Source: Pseudomonadota bacterium
GTDB lineage: Bacteria; Pseudomonadota; Alphaproteobacteria; Rhizobiales; Hyphomicrobiaceae
Length of the DNA stretch: 6,762 nt
Direction of reading: 5' to 3'
Assembly: GCA_021816505.1 (NCBI GenBank)
Contig: JAKAXS010000157.1
Location: forward strand, 1 to 6,762
Part shown: in pieces, positions 5,980 through 6,762 of the stretch
How positions within the stretch are numbered: position 1 is the stretch's first letter
How the letters are laid out: each line of letters starts with the position of its first letter
Translations under genes and position numbers: made by a program
The notes under the pieces: generated by a model
What the model saw: only the letters and a program-made list of their open reading frames with translations
Database searches by the model: none
Told to the model about the DNA's origin: nothing

Positions 5980-6600
5980 ATGCAAGAACACGATTATTCA
6001 ACGACCTCCACCGAGGCCGTGGCGGTCTTTCACGATGTCTCGTCGTTCCAGGCGGCAATCGACGACCTGCTCAATCACGAGCATTTCGACCATGCGGACT
6101 TGAGCGTGCTGGCATCCGAGCGCGCGGTGCTCGACAAGCTCGGCCGGCCGTACGCCTCGACGCGCGAACTGGAAGACGATCCCAACGTCGAACGCGTCGG
6201 GTACATTCCGGACGAGACCGTCGGCAACGCCAAGGGCGGGCTGATCGCGGCTTCGGCGTACTTCCCGGCGGTGATCGGCAGTCTGGCCGTCATCAGTGCC
6301 GGCGCGACGGTGCCGGTGGCGATCGCCGCCGCTGTGCTGGCCGGAGGCACGGGCGCTGCCGTCGGCGGCACGCTCGCGCGCCTTGTCGGCCAGGAGCGCG
6401 CGCGTCACATGAAGCAGCACATCGATCACGGTGGACTGCTGTTGTGGGTGCGCACGAACGGCGCCGAGCACGAGCGCGTGGCGATGGAGACGCTGAAGCG
6501 CAACGGCGGCGAGGACGTGCACCTTCACACCCTGCAGGCCGCGCGTCAGCCGACAGAGATGCTGGTGCGCCAACCCGCGCTTTCGCTGCACCTGCATTAG
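5980..6600 (+). CDS. YflT/general-stress-protein-17M-like protein with membrane hairpin
   Basis: The 206-residue product has no N-terminal signal peptide. Residues about 12-50 (AVAVFHDVSSFQAAIDDLL...FDHADLSVLASERAV) resemble the start of the YflT/GSP17M-like domain: a beta strand, a helix scanning for pairs, then a D-L-S-V-L-A strand. Residues about 85-137 are strongly hydrophobic and Gly/Ala-rich (GGLIAASAYFPAVIGSLAVISAGATVP, then VAIAAAVLAGGTGAAVGGTLARLVG), best read as two short membrane helices with GxxxG-like packing. The C-terminal part (150-190: GGLLLWVRTNGAEHERVAMETLKRNGGEDVHLHTL) is a second small strand-helix-strand unit like those that close this fold. It probably sits in the inner membrane with both soluble parts on one side. 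A stress role is inferred only from the resemblance to Bacillus YflT/GSP17M, whose own biochemical function is unknown. It stands alone after a strong ribosome site and is followed directly by hairpins. Confidence 0.75.
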   Translation: MQEHDYSTTSTEAVAVFHDVSSFQAAIDDLLNHEHFDHADLSVLASERAVLDKLGRPYASTRELEDDPNVERVGYIPDETVGNAKGGLIAASAYFPAVIGSLAVISAGATVPVAIAAAVLAGGTGAAVGGTLARLVGQERARHMKQHIDHGGLLLWVRTNGAEHERVAMETLKRNGGEDVHLHTLQAARQPTEMLVRQPALSLHLH

Positions 6601-6611
6601 CTTTAGTGGGC

Positions 6612-6639
6612 GCCGGCGACTCCCCTGCGGGGAGCCGGC
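6612..6639 (+). terminator. GC-rich hairpin just after the YflT-like stop
   Basis: CTCCCC (6620-6625) pairs with GGGGAG (6629-6634) over a TGC loop, and outside a 3-base bulge GCCGG (6612-6616) pairs with CCGGC (6635-6639). It begins 12 bases after the stop codon. It lacks a T-tract, so it may be a Rho-dependent pause or simply part of the repeat region that follows. Confidence 0.45.
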
Positions 6640-6640
6640 C

Positions 6641-6652
6641 GCCGGCGCCGGC
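6641..6652. repeat. Perfect 12-bp palindrome
   Basis: GCCGGCGCCGGC is its own reverse complement and lies between the 6612-6639 hairpin and the REP-like repeat. It is probably part of the same structured non-coding block. Confidence 0.5.
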
Positions 6653-6654
6653 TT

Positions 6655-6696
6655 CCCTCTCCCCGTCCTTACGGGGAGAGGGCTAGGGTGAGGGGC
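6655..6696. repeat. REP-like palindromic repeat (CCCTCTCCCCG type)
   Basis: CCCTCTCCCCG (6655-6665) pairs perfectly with CGGGGAGAGGG (6672-6682) around the loop TCCTTA, followed by CTAGGGTGAGGGGC. From memory, this sequence type recurs between genes in many GC-rich proteobacterial genomes as an extragenic palindromic element. Only this copy is complete here. A related GGGGTGAG ends the window at 6755-6762. Confidence 0.7.
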
Positions 6697-6762
6697 AGCA
6701 TCCGCACAACGGGTGGATAATCCCGCGGGCTGACGGTCTCACGCGGGGTAGGTTGGGGTGAG

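Noticed and set aside
5880..6686. Plus-strand open frame overlapping the YflT-like gene
   Set aside because: It is Arg-rich, out of frame with the gene that has the strong ribosome site, and runs through the terminal hairpins.
6612..6762. CRISPR array or phage attachment site in the right-end repeats
   Set aside because: There are no regularly spaced direct repeats with unique spacers, and no tRNA or integrase gene is present; the pattern fits extragenic palindromes.

Overview
The window is a GC-rich stretch (by eye well above 60 % G+C) of ordinary, densely packed bacterial chromosome. Codon use, the gene set and above all the particular form of the RlpA-like protein suggest an alphaproteobacterium of the order Hyphomicrobiales, perhaps near Hyphomicrobium. 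That placement is an inference from family resemblance remembered without a search. I see no rRNA, tRNA, CRISPR array, transposase or phage gene.

Layout from left to right. (1) 1-1229, plus: the C-terminal part of an EF-G-like translational GTPase, cut by the window edge, so the G domain is missing. (2) A strong stem-loop at 1237-1268 separates it from two minus-strand genes: a Tat-exported methionine-R-sulfoxide reductase (msrB, 1284-1760) and sfsA (1874-2587). (3) Divergent from sfsA, a stand-alone CinA/MoaB-type molybdopterin-binding-domain protein (2694-3443, plus). (4) An exported RlpA-like double-psi beta-barrel protein with a long, very basic tail (3613-4836, plus). (5) A stem-loop at 4855-4879 and then a convergent minus-strand gene for an unrecognised, Ala/Glu-rich soluble protein (4881 to about 5681, probable TTG start). 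(6) A 298-bp divergent intergenic region with a perfect 9-bp inverted repeat. (7) A plus-strand gene (5980-6600) for a small protein with a YflT/general-stress-protein-17M-like N-terminus and a Gly/Ala-rich membrane hairpin. (8) The last 160 bases hold no gene but a run of GC-rich hairpins and a REP-like palindromic repeat.

The genes do not form one pathway. The themes are housekeeping (translation GTPase, SfsA, CinA-like), envelope maintenance (RlpA-like, YflT-like membrane protein) and periplasmic oxidative-damage repair (MsrB). Each gene seems to be its own transcription unit, or at most msrB and sfsA are paired.

I did not find a convincing undescribed multi-gene system. The points most worth checking are the RlpA-like protein with replaced catalytic residues and an arginine/lysine-rich tail, the Tat-exported MsrB without the usual resolving cysteine, the unrecognised 4881-5681 protein with the inverted repeat just upstream of it, and the structured repeat region at the right end.
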